Source: an uncultured Candidatus Saccharibacteria bacterium (lineage in GTDB: Bacteria > Patescibacteriota > Saccharimonadia > Saccharimonadales > Saccharimonadaceae). From it: a stretch of 64,000 bases of DNA. Both the position numbers and the translations under genes were made by a program. Below the pieces are notes generated by a model. The model was not told the DNA's origin. It made no database searches and was given only the letters and a program-made list of their open reading frames with translations. Shown here piece by piece: positions 1 to 7,661 of the stretch; the stretch's first letter is position 1, and every line of letters starts with the position of its first letter. Location: positions 10,766-74,765 of the forward strand of contig CAOLNK010000005.1 in assembly GCA_948477625.1 (NCBI GenBank), read 5' to 3'.

Positions 1-60
1 GATTGTTGTAAATGGACATCTATACGGACCTCTAATGCTCGGTTCGTACCGACTACTTCC
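1..60 (-). promoter_or_regulatory. Structured 5-prime leader of a gene beyond the left edge
   Basis: This stretch follows a minus-strand promoter at 61-89 and would be the start of an mRNA reading leftwards out of the window. It contains the hairpin CGGTTCGTACCG near the expected transcript start. The same arrangement, promoter then 5-terminal hairpin, precedes the genes at 393-1742, 10087-10905 and 61480-62085. The gene it serves is not in the window. Confidence 0.45.
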
Positions 61-89
61 ATTGTAGCACACATGCTTAAAAAAGTCAA
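61..89 (-). promoter_or_regulatory. Minus-strand promoter, TTGACT-17-TACAAT
   Basis: On the minus strand a TTGACT box (84-89) and a TACAAT box (61-66) are separated by 17 bp, with GTGC directly before the -10. This is the recurring promoter form of the window. It points out of the window to the left. Bases 90-295 between it and the 3-prime end of the next gene are AT-rich and show no gene. Confidence 0.75.
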
Positions 90-295
90 GTGTTTTATCA
101 TAAACTAGCATAAGTTATATAAATATGGTGCTTTCCCTGTTATTTTTGGCATTTTTCATGGTTTTATTGCTATGCTTATAATTTCAAAACCGCTTATCTT
201 TAGAGGTGATATGTGATTTGACGATTTTGCGCTATAATTGTTATGCTTATTTATATAAAATTATACGGCAAAATTGTCAAAATCCCAGAAATTGT

Positions 296-366
296 AAAGG
301 CCCTGTCTGGCAAAAGCAGGCAGGGCTCCTCACGAGGAATTCGGTAGAGCATGAATTCCATTTTTT
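296..366 (-). terminator. Multi-hairpin 3-prime region of the 393-1742 gene
   Basis: Downstream of the stop codon on the minus strand lie three successive hairpins: GGAATTC paired with GAATTCC (336-342/353-359), a small CCTC/GAGG hairpin (328-337), and a strong GC-rich one (about 300-326). The last is followed only by a weak T-run, so termination is likely but not textbook. Confidence 0.5.
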
Positions 367-392
367 TGCTGGCACATCGCTTTAACAATACT

Positions 393-1742
393 TCAATTGT
401 GCTTTAACTCTGCTTCGGCAATTTTGTACTGCTCCTCAGCGACGTCCATGATATACGTCGGGACTTCCTGTCCGGCACGCAAAAACCTCAAGCACAACTC
501 AAAAACTGTCAGCTCAATGAACGGCAAGCCTTTCAAGGCGCCACTACTACGAGCTTCGTTGTAAGTCGGATTTTTGCCGAACTCTTTATCCCAATCGTAC
601 GGCAACTTTTTTGCGACCTCTTTGAGGTCTTTGGATTTCTTTTCCGCGCGTTCGTACCAACTTATTTGGAGCTTTGTTTCTGAGGGGACCTTAGTTCCTT
701 CATCACCTCCGTCTCCGGATTTTGTGCCGTTGTCGTCTTCGGGTTTGGCCTTCTTTGCCTCTTTCTGAAGCTTTTTAGCCATTTCCAGAATCTTATCGTG
801 ATTCCCGGAAGATGCCAACAAATCCATAATACCTTCCGGCTTGAAGCCGTTTGCAAGCAGCTGGTCAATGGTTTTTACCACTTCTTCAGCATATCCTTTC
901 TTGCAAGACGTGTCGGTTTTTTCCAGCTCATCAGCCGCCTCTTTGACAAAATCGAGGATGGTCTTCTTCGGCCCTTCATCTCCCTTCGTCTTCAATGCTT
1001 TGTTACTAACAGCCTTACTGGCGTTAGCATAAAGCTGGCTGAGACGGTTCAGACTCCGCACAAGCAGGGTCTGACTCTCCGGAGTAAGATTCTCCAGAAC
1101 TTCCGCCGGAATCTTAATTCCACCTAACAGCACCCAACCGGAGTCATCGCTAACCGTTATATCGGCAAGCTCAATGCCTTCAGTTTTCTTCGGGTCAGGC
1201 ACTTCCTTGACGCTGTCCTTGACGGTAGGGTCCAATTTGATTCCGAGCAAGGGTTTAGCCAACTCATAGAAAGCATCAGCAAATTTCTGTGCCTTCTCAC
1301 CGGTTAAGGTCATGTCGTTAAGCACCTCAGGTTCTTCCTCCTCGTTGCTCTCCGCCAAAGTTCTGTAATACAGCACCGGAGCATAATCGTCACGCTCACG
1401 GTTAGACAGTTTGAGCCATTCCCACCAAGCAATTTCGGAAACGTCTTTAGTTTTATGACGGTATTTGAAAAACCATTTAAAATTGCCCACTGTCATATAG
1501 CTAGGCATGGTCACCGTCACGGATTTCTTGTCTTCAGCTGCTTTTTTGGTTTCTTCCCAGTCTTCTTCATCGAACTCGTAAATATTCCAAGCCCAAACGA
1601 TACAGGTTTTCGCAATCGCCGTCTGCAGCTTCTTGCCCTTGAGAGCAGAGAAGTCTACTGAAACATCGGTTCTCTGCCACTTAGGCATAAGACTCTTTCT
1701 ACTGAAACCAAAATAACTTAAAACTCCGCCTTCTTTTTTCAT
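393..1742 (-). CDS. Hypothetical charged protein with structured mRNA leader
   Basis: I do not recognise the family. The 449-residue product is rich in Lys, Glu and Asp, has no signal peptide or membrane segment, and has a low-complexity Lys/Asp/Gly/Glu linker around residues 330-355. A GTG at 1766 could extend it by eight codons, but a perfect AAGGAGG sits just upstream of the ATG at 1742, which I take as the start. It is monocistronic, driven by the promoter at 1863-1891 through a leader with two strong hairpins. A soluble, well-expressed protein is implied by the promoter and RBS, but its role is unknown. Confidence 0.75.
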   Translation of the reverse strand: MKKEGGVLSYFGFSRKSLMPKWQRTDVSVDFSALKGKKLQTAIAKTCIVWAWNIYEFDEEDWEETKKAAEDKKSVTVTMPSYMTVGNFKWFFKYRHKTKDVSEIAWWEWLKLSNRERDDYAPVLYYRTLAESNEEEEPEVLNDMTLTGEKAQKFADAFYELAKPLLGIKLDPTVKDSVKEVPDPKKTEGIELADITVSDDSGWVLLGGIKIPAEVLENLTPESQTLLVRSLNRLSQLYANASKAVSNKALKTKGDEGPKKTILDFVKEAADELEKTDTSCKKGYAEEVVKTIDQLLANGFKPEGIMDLLASSGNHDKILEMAKKLQKEAKKAKPEDDNGTKSGDGGDEGTKVPSETKLQISWYERAEKKSKDLKEVAKKLPYDWDKEFGKNPTYNEARSSGALKGLPFIELTVFELCLRFLRAGQEVPTYIMDVAEEQYKIAEAELKHN

Positions 1743-1779
1743 GCTCTTTCCTCCTTTTAACTCCACGTTCTATGTGGGG

Positions 1780-1859
1780 GCACTAGGCCTGCTCTAGGGC
1801 AAGCCTAGTGCAACGACCTCTGATTTCGTGAACCTAATTGACATATTTTTAGGTTCACG
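1780..1859 (-). promoter_or_regulatory. Two perfect hairpins in the leader of the 393-1742 gene
   Basis: Read on the minus strand, the transcript begins with an 11-bp perfect stem (1827-1837 with 1849-1859; arms GTGAACCTAA/TTAGGTTCAC). A 9-bp stem follows (1780-1788 with 1803-1811; arms GCACTAGGC/GCCTAGTGC). The first begins within a few bases of the predicted transcription start. This looks like a 5-terminal stabilising or regulatory structure; no known riboswitch class is recognised. Confidence 0.6.
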
Positions 1860-1862
1860 TCC

Positions 1863-1891
1863 ATGATAGCACAGATATGCAAAATTGTCAA
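1863..1891 (-). promoter_or_regulatory. Promoter of the 393-1742 gene, TTGACA-17-TATCAT
   Basis: Minus-strand TTGACA (1886-1891) and TATCAT (1863-1868) are 17 bp apart, with the extended GTGC element before the -10. Confidence 0.75.
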
Positions 1892-1978
1892 GTGTTTTGG
1901 CATGAATTCTAGCGTAGTTTTTACGTATAAGCATTATTGTAATCTGTTTAGTATAAGAATTTTACTTGACATAACTAT

Positions 1979-2004
1979 AAAAAAGACGCCGCGGTGCGAC
2001 GTCT
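1979..2004 (-). terminator. Rho-independent terminator of the 2038-3048 gene
   Basis: On the minus strand an AGACGTCGC/GCGGCGTCT stem (one G-T pair, ACC loop) is followed by TTTTTT. It lies about 35 bp after the stop codon. Confidence 0.85.
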
Positions 2005-2037
2005 ACTATATTTTAAGATCGGTTTATAAGTTTTTCA

Positions 2038-3048
2038 CTACAAATTGGCCGCGTTAGCCGTTCTTAAGCCACGCTGCTTGAACGCGGCTATCTCGTCCTG
2101 ATCCTTTTCTGATAGCAAGCTGTGATGCGGGACACCCGCCATACTCAGCTTGTACTGTAAAAACGACCGCGAAATGCCCAATTCTTTAGCCTGTTCCTCT
2201 ACAGACGGCCATACTTTGGGCTGTTCCTGAGGTTGTTTAGGCTGTTTTTCCGGCGAATCCGATTGTTTTTCAGGTTGGGCTTCACCAGTGTCACCATGAA
2301 TGCTGTTCTTGACGAGCGTAACATTAATCTCACCAGTGTGTTCCCCTGGACCAATCTGAGCAATGATAGGGTTCTTAGGCTGGACAACTTCCCCAACCAG
2401 AGGCTTTCCACGATTGTTATCTCCAGTATCACCTTCAGCTACTCCGCCCTGTCTTTCGACAGCTTTGACGTCGGTGATAACTTCATATGCTCCCTGCTCA
2501 TTATGCGCTTTTTGCTGACGTGCATGCCTGCGTAGCCAAATTGCGTCCATATCTGCTACATAGTCATAATTGCTCAGCTCGGTCCATATTCGTATAAGCT
2601 CCTCTCTTGGTAATTGGTCAAGCTCGTGCTTCCGTTTCTCGATATCAGCTCCAGTTTGTCCCGACTCAGCAAATTTTACTAAACGCGCCTCGTCATCGTC
2701 CAAATCGATTTCTTCAAAGTCGTCATAATAATCATTTAAACGTTGAATCGCAACTTCCATCTGAATAATCATAGTTTTGATTAGTTCAGTATTGGTGTCG
2801 CTGACGGCGTTGTTTCTCATCTCGCTGGATACATCACGAAAAATGGCAGCAATCATCATAACAAAAATTACTAAGAGAGCAACTGCCGCCATGGTGGTAA
2901 TGGCTGTGGTAGGGGTTGACATGTTGATAAAATACAACACAATTAACACCATTGTAGCGCAAATGACGCCTACCATGCAAAACACCTTGGCACTGGTAGA
3001 AATATTTTGCCACCAGCTTCGTTGCCCGCGTCTATTTGATTTATTCAT
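2038..3048 (-). CDS. Membrane protein with a C-terminal helix-turn-helix-like segment
   Basis: 336 residues, family not recognised. Two adjacent hydrophobic helices lie near residues 23-45 and 52-70. A charged helical region (about 75-170) and a long Pro/Gln/Lys linker (about 240-275) follow. The last 50 residues (WPSVEEQAKELGISRSFLQY and following) read like a MerR- or resolvase-type HTH: a short helix, a Gly-Ile-Ser turn and a recognition-like helix. If so, this is a membrane-tethered DNA-binding protein, though the HTH could also be a protein-interaction fold. AGGAGGG precedes the ATG; promoter at 3175-3203, terminator at 1979-2004, monocistronic. Confidence 0.7.
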   Translation of the reverse strand: MNKSNRRGQRSWWQNISTSAKVFCMVGVICATMVLIVLYFINMSTPTTAITTMAAVALLVIFVMMIAAIFRDVSSEMRNNAVSDTNTELIKTMIIQMEVAIQRLNDYYDDFEEIDLDDDEARLVKFAESGQTGADIEKRKHELDQLPREELIRIWTELSNYDYVADMDAIWLRRHARQQKAHNEQGAYEVITDVKAVERQGGVAEGDTGDNNRGKPLVGEVVQPKNPIIAQIGPGEHTGEINVTLVKNSIHGDTGEAQPEKQSDSPEKQPKQPQEQPKVWPSVEEQAKELGISRSFLQYKLSMAGVPHHSLLSEKDQDEIAAFKQRGLRTANAANL

Positions 3049-3174
3049 ATATTTAACCCTCCTATTTTTCTATATCGAAAATTATATGAAAAATCTGTTC
3101 TTGCGTTCTCAATTTATATATTAACGTGCTATATTCGTTTCCCCGATCTGGATAGAATATACCACTGTGACTTA

Positions 3175-3203
3175 TTTATAGCACACATTGCTTTTGAAGT
3201 CAA
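3175..3203 (-). promoter_or_regulatory. Promoter of the 2038-3048 gene, TTGACT-17-TATAAA
   Basis: Minus-strand TTGACT (3198-3203) and TATAAA (3175-3180), spacer 17, with GTGTGC directly before the -10. Confidence 0.75.
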
Positions 3204-3248
3204 CCATAGTACCAGAGTAAGCACGGGCGTCAAATGAAAGGCAGTTAT

Positions 3249-3328
3249 GTTGCCTAAATACACTTTTTCCTTGGGCCGCTCCGGGGCGCTTGCCCGAGTC
3301 TAGCCCAGGGAAAAGGTATTTATGCAAC
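3249..3328. repeat. Intergenic palindromic repeat, copy 1
   Basis: About 80 bp whose ends are inverted (GTTGC...GCAAC, then TAAATAC/GTATTTA, then TTTTCC/GGAAAA) around a GC-rich centre containing CCGCTCCGGGGCGCTTG. Closely related copies lie at 50855-50930 and 53855-53930. This copy sits between divergent promoters, that of the 2038-3048 gene and that of the tRNA-His/tRNA-Gly pair. Confidence 0.8.
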
Positions 3329-3333
3329 ATTTC

Positions 3334-3363
3334 TTACTTTCTCCTGAAGAAGTGTGCTATAAT
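3334..3363 (+). promoter_or_regulatory. Promoter of tRNA-His and tRNA-Gly
   Basis: A perfect extended -10, GTGTGCTATAAT (hexamer 3358-3363), with a weak TTACTT 18 bp upstream. tRNA-His begins about 20 bp downstream. Confidence 0.75.
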
Positions 3364-3383
3364 GGACGCAGTATTTCCCATTT

Positions 3384-3461
3384 GGTGGGATTAGCTCAGA
3401 TGGTTAGAGCGTCTGATTGTGGTCCAGAAGGTCGCTGGTTCGATTCCAGTATCCCACCCCA
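3384..3461 (+). tRNA. tRNA-His (GTG)
   Basis: Cloverleaf with acceptor GTGGGAT/ATCCCAC, the extra 5-prime G (3384) opposite C73 that is typical of tRNA-His, anticodon loop TTGTGGT, and a genome-encoded CCA. The anticodon stem has one A-C mismatch. It is probably co-transcribed with tRNA-Gly. Confidence 0.95.
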
Positions 3462-3475
3462 CAATGGAAATACTT

Positions 3476-3550
3476 GCGAGTGTAGTACAGTGGCTAGTAT
3501 GCAAGTTTTCCAAACTTGAGATGAGAGTTCAATTCTCTCCACTCGCACCA
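3476..3550 (+). tRNA. tRNA-Gly (TCC)
   Basis: Acceptor GCGAGTG/CACTCGC, anticodon stem-loop CAAGT-TTTCCAA-ACTTG and encoded CCA. It lies 14 bp after tRNA-His. Confidence 0.95.
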
Positions 3551-3554
3551 AGCC

Positions 3555-3583
3555 TTGACAATTTCGATAATGTGTGCTACAAT
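3555..3583 (+). promoter_or_regulatory. Consensus promoter directly before a short T-tailed hairpin
   Basis: TTGACA (3555-3560), 17 bp, TACAAT (3578-3583) with a GTGTGC extension, among the best promoters in the window. The predicted start near 3590 is only a few bases before a GGGC/GCCC hairpin and T7 (3594-3616). No plus-strand gene follows, because the next gene (3634-5160) reads on the opposite strand. Confidence 0.75.
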
Positions 3584-3591
3584 GGTATTAT

Positions 3592-3617
3592 AAGGGCGTT
3601 TTGGGCCCGTTTTTTTG
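3592..3617 (+). terminator. Short hairpin with T7 tail
   Basis: A 4-bp GGGC/GCCC stem followed by seven T. It could end the tRNA-His/Gly transcript or make the transcript from 3555-3583 a tiny RNA. The stem is short, so efficiency is uncertain. Confidence 0.5.
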
Positions 3618-3633
3618 TTATTTGGGGCGGGTT

Positions 3634-5160
3634 TTATTGGAAGAAACAGAGGTAGGCAGCAGCACCAACCACGGCACCAAGAATAATCGTGAACAAAATC
3701 AAGAAGAAAAGTGGTACTTTGGAGCGTCGGCTGGCAGGAACAATCACCGTGGGGCGTTGTGGTAACTCTTGACGCGCCTCAGACTTGGATTTTTTCTTGC
3801 TATAGATATTTTTGCGCGAAGCTTTGGCGGGCTTTTCCTCGATTACCGGGCGGGCAATTTTGGTGTAACCAGGAGCAGAATTGTCCGAAAGTGGACGCTT
3901 CTCTACAATAACTGATTTGAGAAAAGGTGATTGACCACCGAGGGCATAACGATTATTATCAACGGGTTTTTTCTTGAGGAAACTGTAATTTGCGGTGTTA
4001 TCCGCTTTGACTTCCCTGGCGACACTAGCCGGAGACTCGAGCTGGCTAGCAGGCTTAGTGTCTAGCGGCTCTGGCACTGAGCTAGTATGATAATCCTCTA
4101 CGACACCAAAATCAGCTTCAGCGGTATGGTGGCGCGAGAAGTTAATCTTGGGTGGCGTAGCCATCACATAGGAACTATCGGCCGGCACACCGGTAGGAGT
4201 GGTACTAGCGTAGCCCTTGGGGGCAGGGCGGAATTTGGGCTTGGGGCTGAGGGCTGAAGCGGCTGCGGCGGGCCAGAGTGGGGCGGCGCCAGGTTTGGTC
4301 GTGCGACGCGCGGAGCCGCCGACCATCTGTGGGTCACGCAAAGGTCCGGCTGGACGTGGTACGCGTGCAGGCTGAGGCATGGCGGGCGCAGATTTAACCA
4401 TCTGAGCCGGGGCCTTTGCGGGAAGAGATTTGGGACTAGACAAAATCTGGACTTCAAGTGCGTTGGGATCCCCAGACGATAACCGTTTAGCGCCACTAGA
4501 AATACGCTTGGATGAACTGGGGTTAATGGAATTAGGCTGGATAATCTGAACGTCGCCCGAACGGCGCGCGATAATACCGGTCTTGGGGCGCAAACCACCG
4601 ACTGGACGAGCGCTCTTGGCCATGCGAGCATTAGGTGGCAAAATTACAGGGGTGGACTTAGGCTTGGCCGAAGAGCCAAGTTTAAGCGACGTGCGAATCA
4701 CGGGGATTTCCTGTTCGCCAGAATCCTCGGAAGCAGACTTTACGGACGACAACCGCGAAGCTAACGGATCGTAAGAATTGGACGCACTAGTTTCTTTGGT
4801 TGAGGGTTTGGGAGATTTGGCACGCGTAAGCAAAGCAGCGGCAGAGGCACGCGTAGTATCAATGTTTTTCTCAATGTTCTTCTGGATTGAACCGTGGTGT
4901 AAGTTGGCGGCCGACTTAGCATTACGCCCAGCACCCTGGCTGGCAGCCGCATTAACCGCCTCCCGGGCAGATGGCGCCAAAATTGGCTCGGTCTTGCGGG
5001 CGTGCTCGGCATACATGGCGTTGATGGCGGCTTTAGCCGAAGTTACTGGCACAGGTGGCTCGGTGTCCGGCTTAGATTGGCCAGCCTTGTTGGCGACAAA
5101 ATCCATCTGCCGGTGCCCTAAACCGCCTCCCACAGATTGATTTGATGTCGCCTGGTTCAT
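3634..5160 (-). CDS. Tail-anchored Pro/Ser/Lys-rich low-complexity protein
   Basis: 508 residues, family not recognised. Almost the whole chain is low complexity (Pro, Ser, Ala, Lys, Arg) with no recognisable fold. The final 29 residues form one membrane helix (VPLFFLILFTIILGAVVGAA), giving a C-terminal anchor with a large, basic, disordered, presumably cytoplasmic part. Its ATG overlaps the TAA of tpiA (TAATG), so it is translationally coupled to tpiA. The high local GC reflects Pro/Ala codons. Confidence 0.75.
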   Translation of the reverse strand: MNQATSNQSVGGGLGHRQMDFVANKAGQSKPDTEPPVPVTSAKAAINAMYAEHARKTEPILAPSAREAVNAAASQGAGRNAKSAANLHHGSIQKNIEKNIDTTRASAAALLTRAKSPKPSTKETSASNSYDPLASRLSSVKSASEDSGEQEIPVIRTSLKLGSSAKPKSTPVILPPNARMAKSARPVGGLRPKTGIIARRSGDVQIIQPNSINPSSSKRISSGAKRLSSGDPNALEVQILSSPKSLPAKAPAQMVKSAPAMPQPARVPRPAGPLRDPQMVGGSARRTTKPGAAPLWPAAAASALSPKPKFRPAPKGYASTTPTGVPADSSYVMATPPKINFSRHHTAEADFGVVEDYHTSSVPEPLDTKPASQLESPASVAREVKADNTANYSFLKKKPVDNNRYALGGQSPFLKSVIVEKRPLSDNSAPGYTKIARPVIEEKPAKASRKNIYSKKKSKSEARQELPQRPTVIVPASRRSKVPLFFLILFTIILGAVVGAAAYLCFFQ

Positions 5161-5930
5161 TAGTCCTGTACCTTCTTAGCAGTTTCGATAATATCTACAA
5201 ATTGGTCAGCAATCAAGGATGCGCCACCCACGAGTAAACCATTCACGCCCGGTACAGTAAGGTATGCCCCGGCATTGGACGGATTGACGCTACCGCCATA
5301 GAGTACGGGTATACTCTGAGCAACATCGTTACCATAAGTATCGGCCAACGTGCGACGAATAAAACCGGTGATTTCGGCAATTTCGTCGGGAGAAGCCAAA
5401 TGTGCTCCAGTCGTGGTACTGATGGCCCAAATTGGCTCATAGGCAATAATAACTTTGGAGATATCTTCGGACGATACCTCAGATAGGCCGCCTAGAAGCT
5501 GATCACGAATGACGTCGTGAGTTTCGCCAAAAGTGTGCTCAGTTTCGGTTTCACCAATGCAAAGAATGGGGGTGATTTGATTACGTAAAGCTGCCGCGAC
5601 CGAGGCGCGGATGTCTTTGTCGCTCGCATGAAACAGTTGGCGTCGCTCGGAATGCCCAATAATACAATAATCTACGACTCCACGCAATTGTGTGAAAGAT
5701 ACTTCGCCGGTATAGGCCCCAAAATCATGTGGATTGGCAGTCTGTGCGGCGAGGCGGAGTTTCTTGCGGTCAATTTGAAGTGATAATGGTTGAAGCGCAA
5801 TCAGCGACGGCGCCACAATTACCTCAACACTCCGGAAAGCGCGAATTTTTTGCTGCAGTTTATGAAGATAGACGGAAGATTCCCCGACCGAAAAATTCAT
5901 CTTCCAGTTGCCCACGATATATGATTTCAT
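5160..5930 (-). CDS. tpiA: Triosephosphate isomerase
   Basis: 256 residues, normal length. It interconverts dihydroxyacetone phosphate and glyceraldehyde 3-phosphate in cytoplasmic glycolysis. Signatures are NWKMN near the N-terminus (substrate Asn and Lys), IIGHSERR (catalytic His), AYEPIWAI (catalytic Glu) and YGGSVNP (phosphate loop). The minus-strand extended -10 TGTGCTATAAT has its hexamer at 5937-5942, only six bases before the ATG, and no ribosome-binding site is present. The mRNA is therefore predicted to be leaderless. The downstream gene starts inside its stop codon. Confidence 0.97.
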   Translation of the reverse strand: MKSYIVGNWKMNFSVGESSVYLHKLQQKIRAFRSVEVIVAPSLIALQPLSLQIDRKKLRLAAQTANPHDFGAYTGEVSFTQLRGVVDYCIIGHSERRQLFHASDKDIRASVAAALRNQITPILCIGETETEHTFGETHDVIRDQLLGGLSEVSSEDISKVIIAYEPIWAISTTTGAHLASPDEIAEITGFIRRTLADTYGNDVAQSIPVLYGGSVNPSNAGAYLTVPGVNGLLVGGASLIADQFVDIIETAKKVQD

Positions 5931-6014
5931 ATGTTAATTATAGCACATTCCTTGGTTCAATAAGGACTTTATTATCGGCATCCTATGCTACAATAATCAA
6001 AAGAAGGAGAAATT

Positions 6015-6710
6015 ATGCGGGTTTTATTGAAATTGAGTGGTGAAGTCTTGGCGGGAGCTAAAAAGACAGGGTTTGATGAGCAAACTGTACGCGGAGTGGC
6101 ATTGCAAGTGAAACAATTGGCGGATAGTGGTGTGCAGGTGGGGATTGTAATTGGTGGTGGCAACTTTTGGCGCGGTCGCACCGGAAACGAGATTGATCGT
6201 ACTAAGTCCGATCAACTCGGGATGCTAGCTACAGTGATGAACTGTATCTATACTTCAGAGATTTTCCGTGGCGTGGGGCTAAAAACGCAAATTTTCACTC
6301 CATTTTTGTGCGGTGGTTTTACAGAATTATTCTCCAAAGACAAAGCAAACGCGTGTTTTGAGCGGGGCATGGTAGTGTTCTTTGCTGGTGGAACGGGGCA
6401 TCCATACTTTTCCACGGACACTGGTGTGGCGTTGCGTGCAGTTGAGATGGAGGCAGATAAAATTTTGCTAGCTAAGTCGATTGACGGGGTGTACGATGAC
6501 GACCCAGCAAAAAACCCGCAAGCCAAGAAGTATGACGTAGTATCAATTGATGAGGTAATTGCGAAGAATTTACAGGTGATGGATTTGACGGCTTCGGTGT
6601 TGGCGCGGGACAACAAAATGCCACTTTTGGTTTTTGGTCTGGACGGAGAAAATAGTATCGTGAATGCTGTAAACGGCGATGCAGGTGGTACAGTGGTGAC
6701 AGTAGGCTAA
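6015..6710 (+). CDS. pyrH: UMP kinase
   Basis: 231 residues of the bacterial UMP kinase (amino-acid-kinase fold) family, which phosphorylates UMP to UDP with ATP. The N-terminal LKLSGE phosphate-binding motif, the GGGNFWRG loop and the DNKMPLLVF C-terminal strand match PyrH. An AAGGAG site precedes the ATG by 6 nt. The -10 is TACAAT with a TATGC extension at 5989-5994. It is divergent from tpiA, with the two promoters sharing the short spacer. Confidence 0.95.
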   Translation: MRVLLKLSGEVLAGAKKTGFDEQTVRGVALQVKQLADSGVQVGIVIGGGNFWRGRTGNEIDRTKSDQLGMLATVMNCIYTSEIFRGVGLKTQIFTPFLCGGFTELFSKDKANACFERGMVVFFAGGTGHPYFSTDTGVALRAVEMEADKILLAKSIDGVYDDDPAKNPQAKKYDVVSIDEVIAKNLQVMDLTASVLARDNKMPLLVFGLDGENSIVNAVNGDAGGTVVTVG

Positions 6711-6723
6711 ACAAATATTACTT

Positions 6724-7497
6724 TCAACAAGTGACACCAAGGATGCCGCGCAAAGCGTAGGCCGTGTCTTCGTGTGAACGCACAGTGATAGTATCAATAC
6801 CCATTTGCACCACGGGATAATCATTCCCTCCTGGCTGGGTCATGTCGCCGAAATAAAGAATCTCGGATTTATCAACATCCAACTCCTCAAGAAGGTGCGT
6901 CATACCGAATTCTTTGTTCATGCCTGGAGCAGCGACGTTAATAGAGGTGGTACCACCGATTTCATAAAGGAAGCCAGGGAGAAGTTTTTGGCATTCCGCC
7001 ACAATGGCTTCACGTTTCTTGCAGTCTGGATCCCAGCTATATTTCTCGGACGTACCCATGGCTTGACCAAGCGCCGAGAATGTGACTTGAGAGAGGCGAT
7101 TTTCGATGATTTGATCGCCCGGAAGGAGCTTGTCGACCTCCCAGTAGCCGAGTTTTTTGGCCGCCTGCTCGAGTGTTGTTGTTATTTTTACAACATCTTC
7201 CTCTGTGAGAGGATAGTTGTAAACCTGTTCCCAGTCATGTTGGTCAAGATTGTAGCGATAATACTGCGTACCCTGCGCCACAAAGAGGTGGAGATGGGTG
7301 AGTTGCTCTTCAGTCACGCCGACTTTTTGCAACTCATCGACAATTTGAATCAAAAATTGCTCGAATTTTTGGCCCGAAATCGGACAAATTTCGTAAAAAT
7401 TAAGACAATTTACCAAAAGTTCGGCAATCTCCGGTGGGATTGGGGTTTTGGCGATGTTTAATGTCTGGTCGATATCGAAACTAAGTACTTTTTTCAT
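6724..7497 (-). CDS. HAD-superfamily phosphomannomutase-like protein
   Basis: 257 residues from the ATG at 7497. SFDIDQTLN is HAD motif I with the nucleophile Asp and the acid/base Asp two residues later. ILYFGDMTQPGGNDYPVV is the C-terminal metal-binding motif, resembling the eukaryotic-type PMM/HAD-IIB group (mannose-6-P to mannose-1-P). Function is inferred from motif similarity, so another sugar-phosphate phosphatase is possible. The -10 TACACT (7504-7509) ends six bases before the ATG, predicting a leaderless mRNA. An upstream in-frame extension to 7674 would overlap the divergent gene and its promoter and is rejected. Confidence 0.8.
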   Translation of the reverse strand: MKKVLSFDIDQTLNIAKTPIPPEIAELLVNCLNFYEICPISGQKFEQFLIQIVDELQKVGVTEEQLTHLHLFVAQGTQYYRYNLDQHDWEQVYNYPLTEEDVVKITTTLEQAAKKLGYWEVDKLLPGDQIIENRLSQVTFSALGQAMGTSEKYSWDPDCKKREAIVAECQKLLPGFLYEIGGTTSINVAAPGMNKEFGMTHLLEELDVDKSEILYFGDMTQPGGNDYPVVQMGIDTITVRSHEDTAYALRGILGVTC

Positions 7498-7516
7498 AGT
7501 TTTAGTGTAACACTTA

Positions 7517-7545
7517 TTGACAATTTTGGAAATCTGTGCTATAAT
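7517..7545 (+). promoter_or_regulatory. Promoter of the 7662-8666 gene, TTGACA-17-TATAAT
   Basis: TTGACA (7517-7522) and TATAAT (7540-7545) with a TGTGC extension. It overlaps the minus-strand promoter of the phosphomannomutase-like gene, so the two may compete for polymerase. Confidence 0.85.
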
Positions 7546-7554
7546 GAAAGTAGG

Positions 7555-7593
7555 ATGGGTGTTTATGACCTTAAATCCATCGGTTGGGGGTGA
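7555..7593 (+). CDS. Possible 12-codon leader peptide
   Basis: An ATG nine bases after the -10 opens a short frame (MGVYDLKSIGWG, stop TGA) inside the roughly 110-nt leader of the membrane-protein gene. It would be translated from a nearly leaderless 5-prime end. It could be an attenuation peptide or chance; there is no direct support beyond position. Confidence 0.25.
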   Translation: MGVYDLKSIGWG

Positions 7594-7661
7594 AGGTTGC
7601 CCTTTTGAATTTGGATAGTAAACGGCGCGATGTTCATGTTCCCATAAAAGGAGGGGTTTGG

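Noticed and set aside
4164..4631. 155-codon minus-strand frame inside the 3634-5160 gene
   Set aside because: It is a shifted frame in GC-rich Pro/Ala sequence; the tail-anchored protein frame has the coupled start and a meaningful membrane helix.
5972..6616. Open frames on the minus strand across pyrH
   Set aside because: They lie entirely within a clear UMP kinase gene, have no promoter or ribosome-binding site, and show no family signature.
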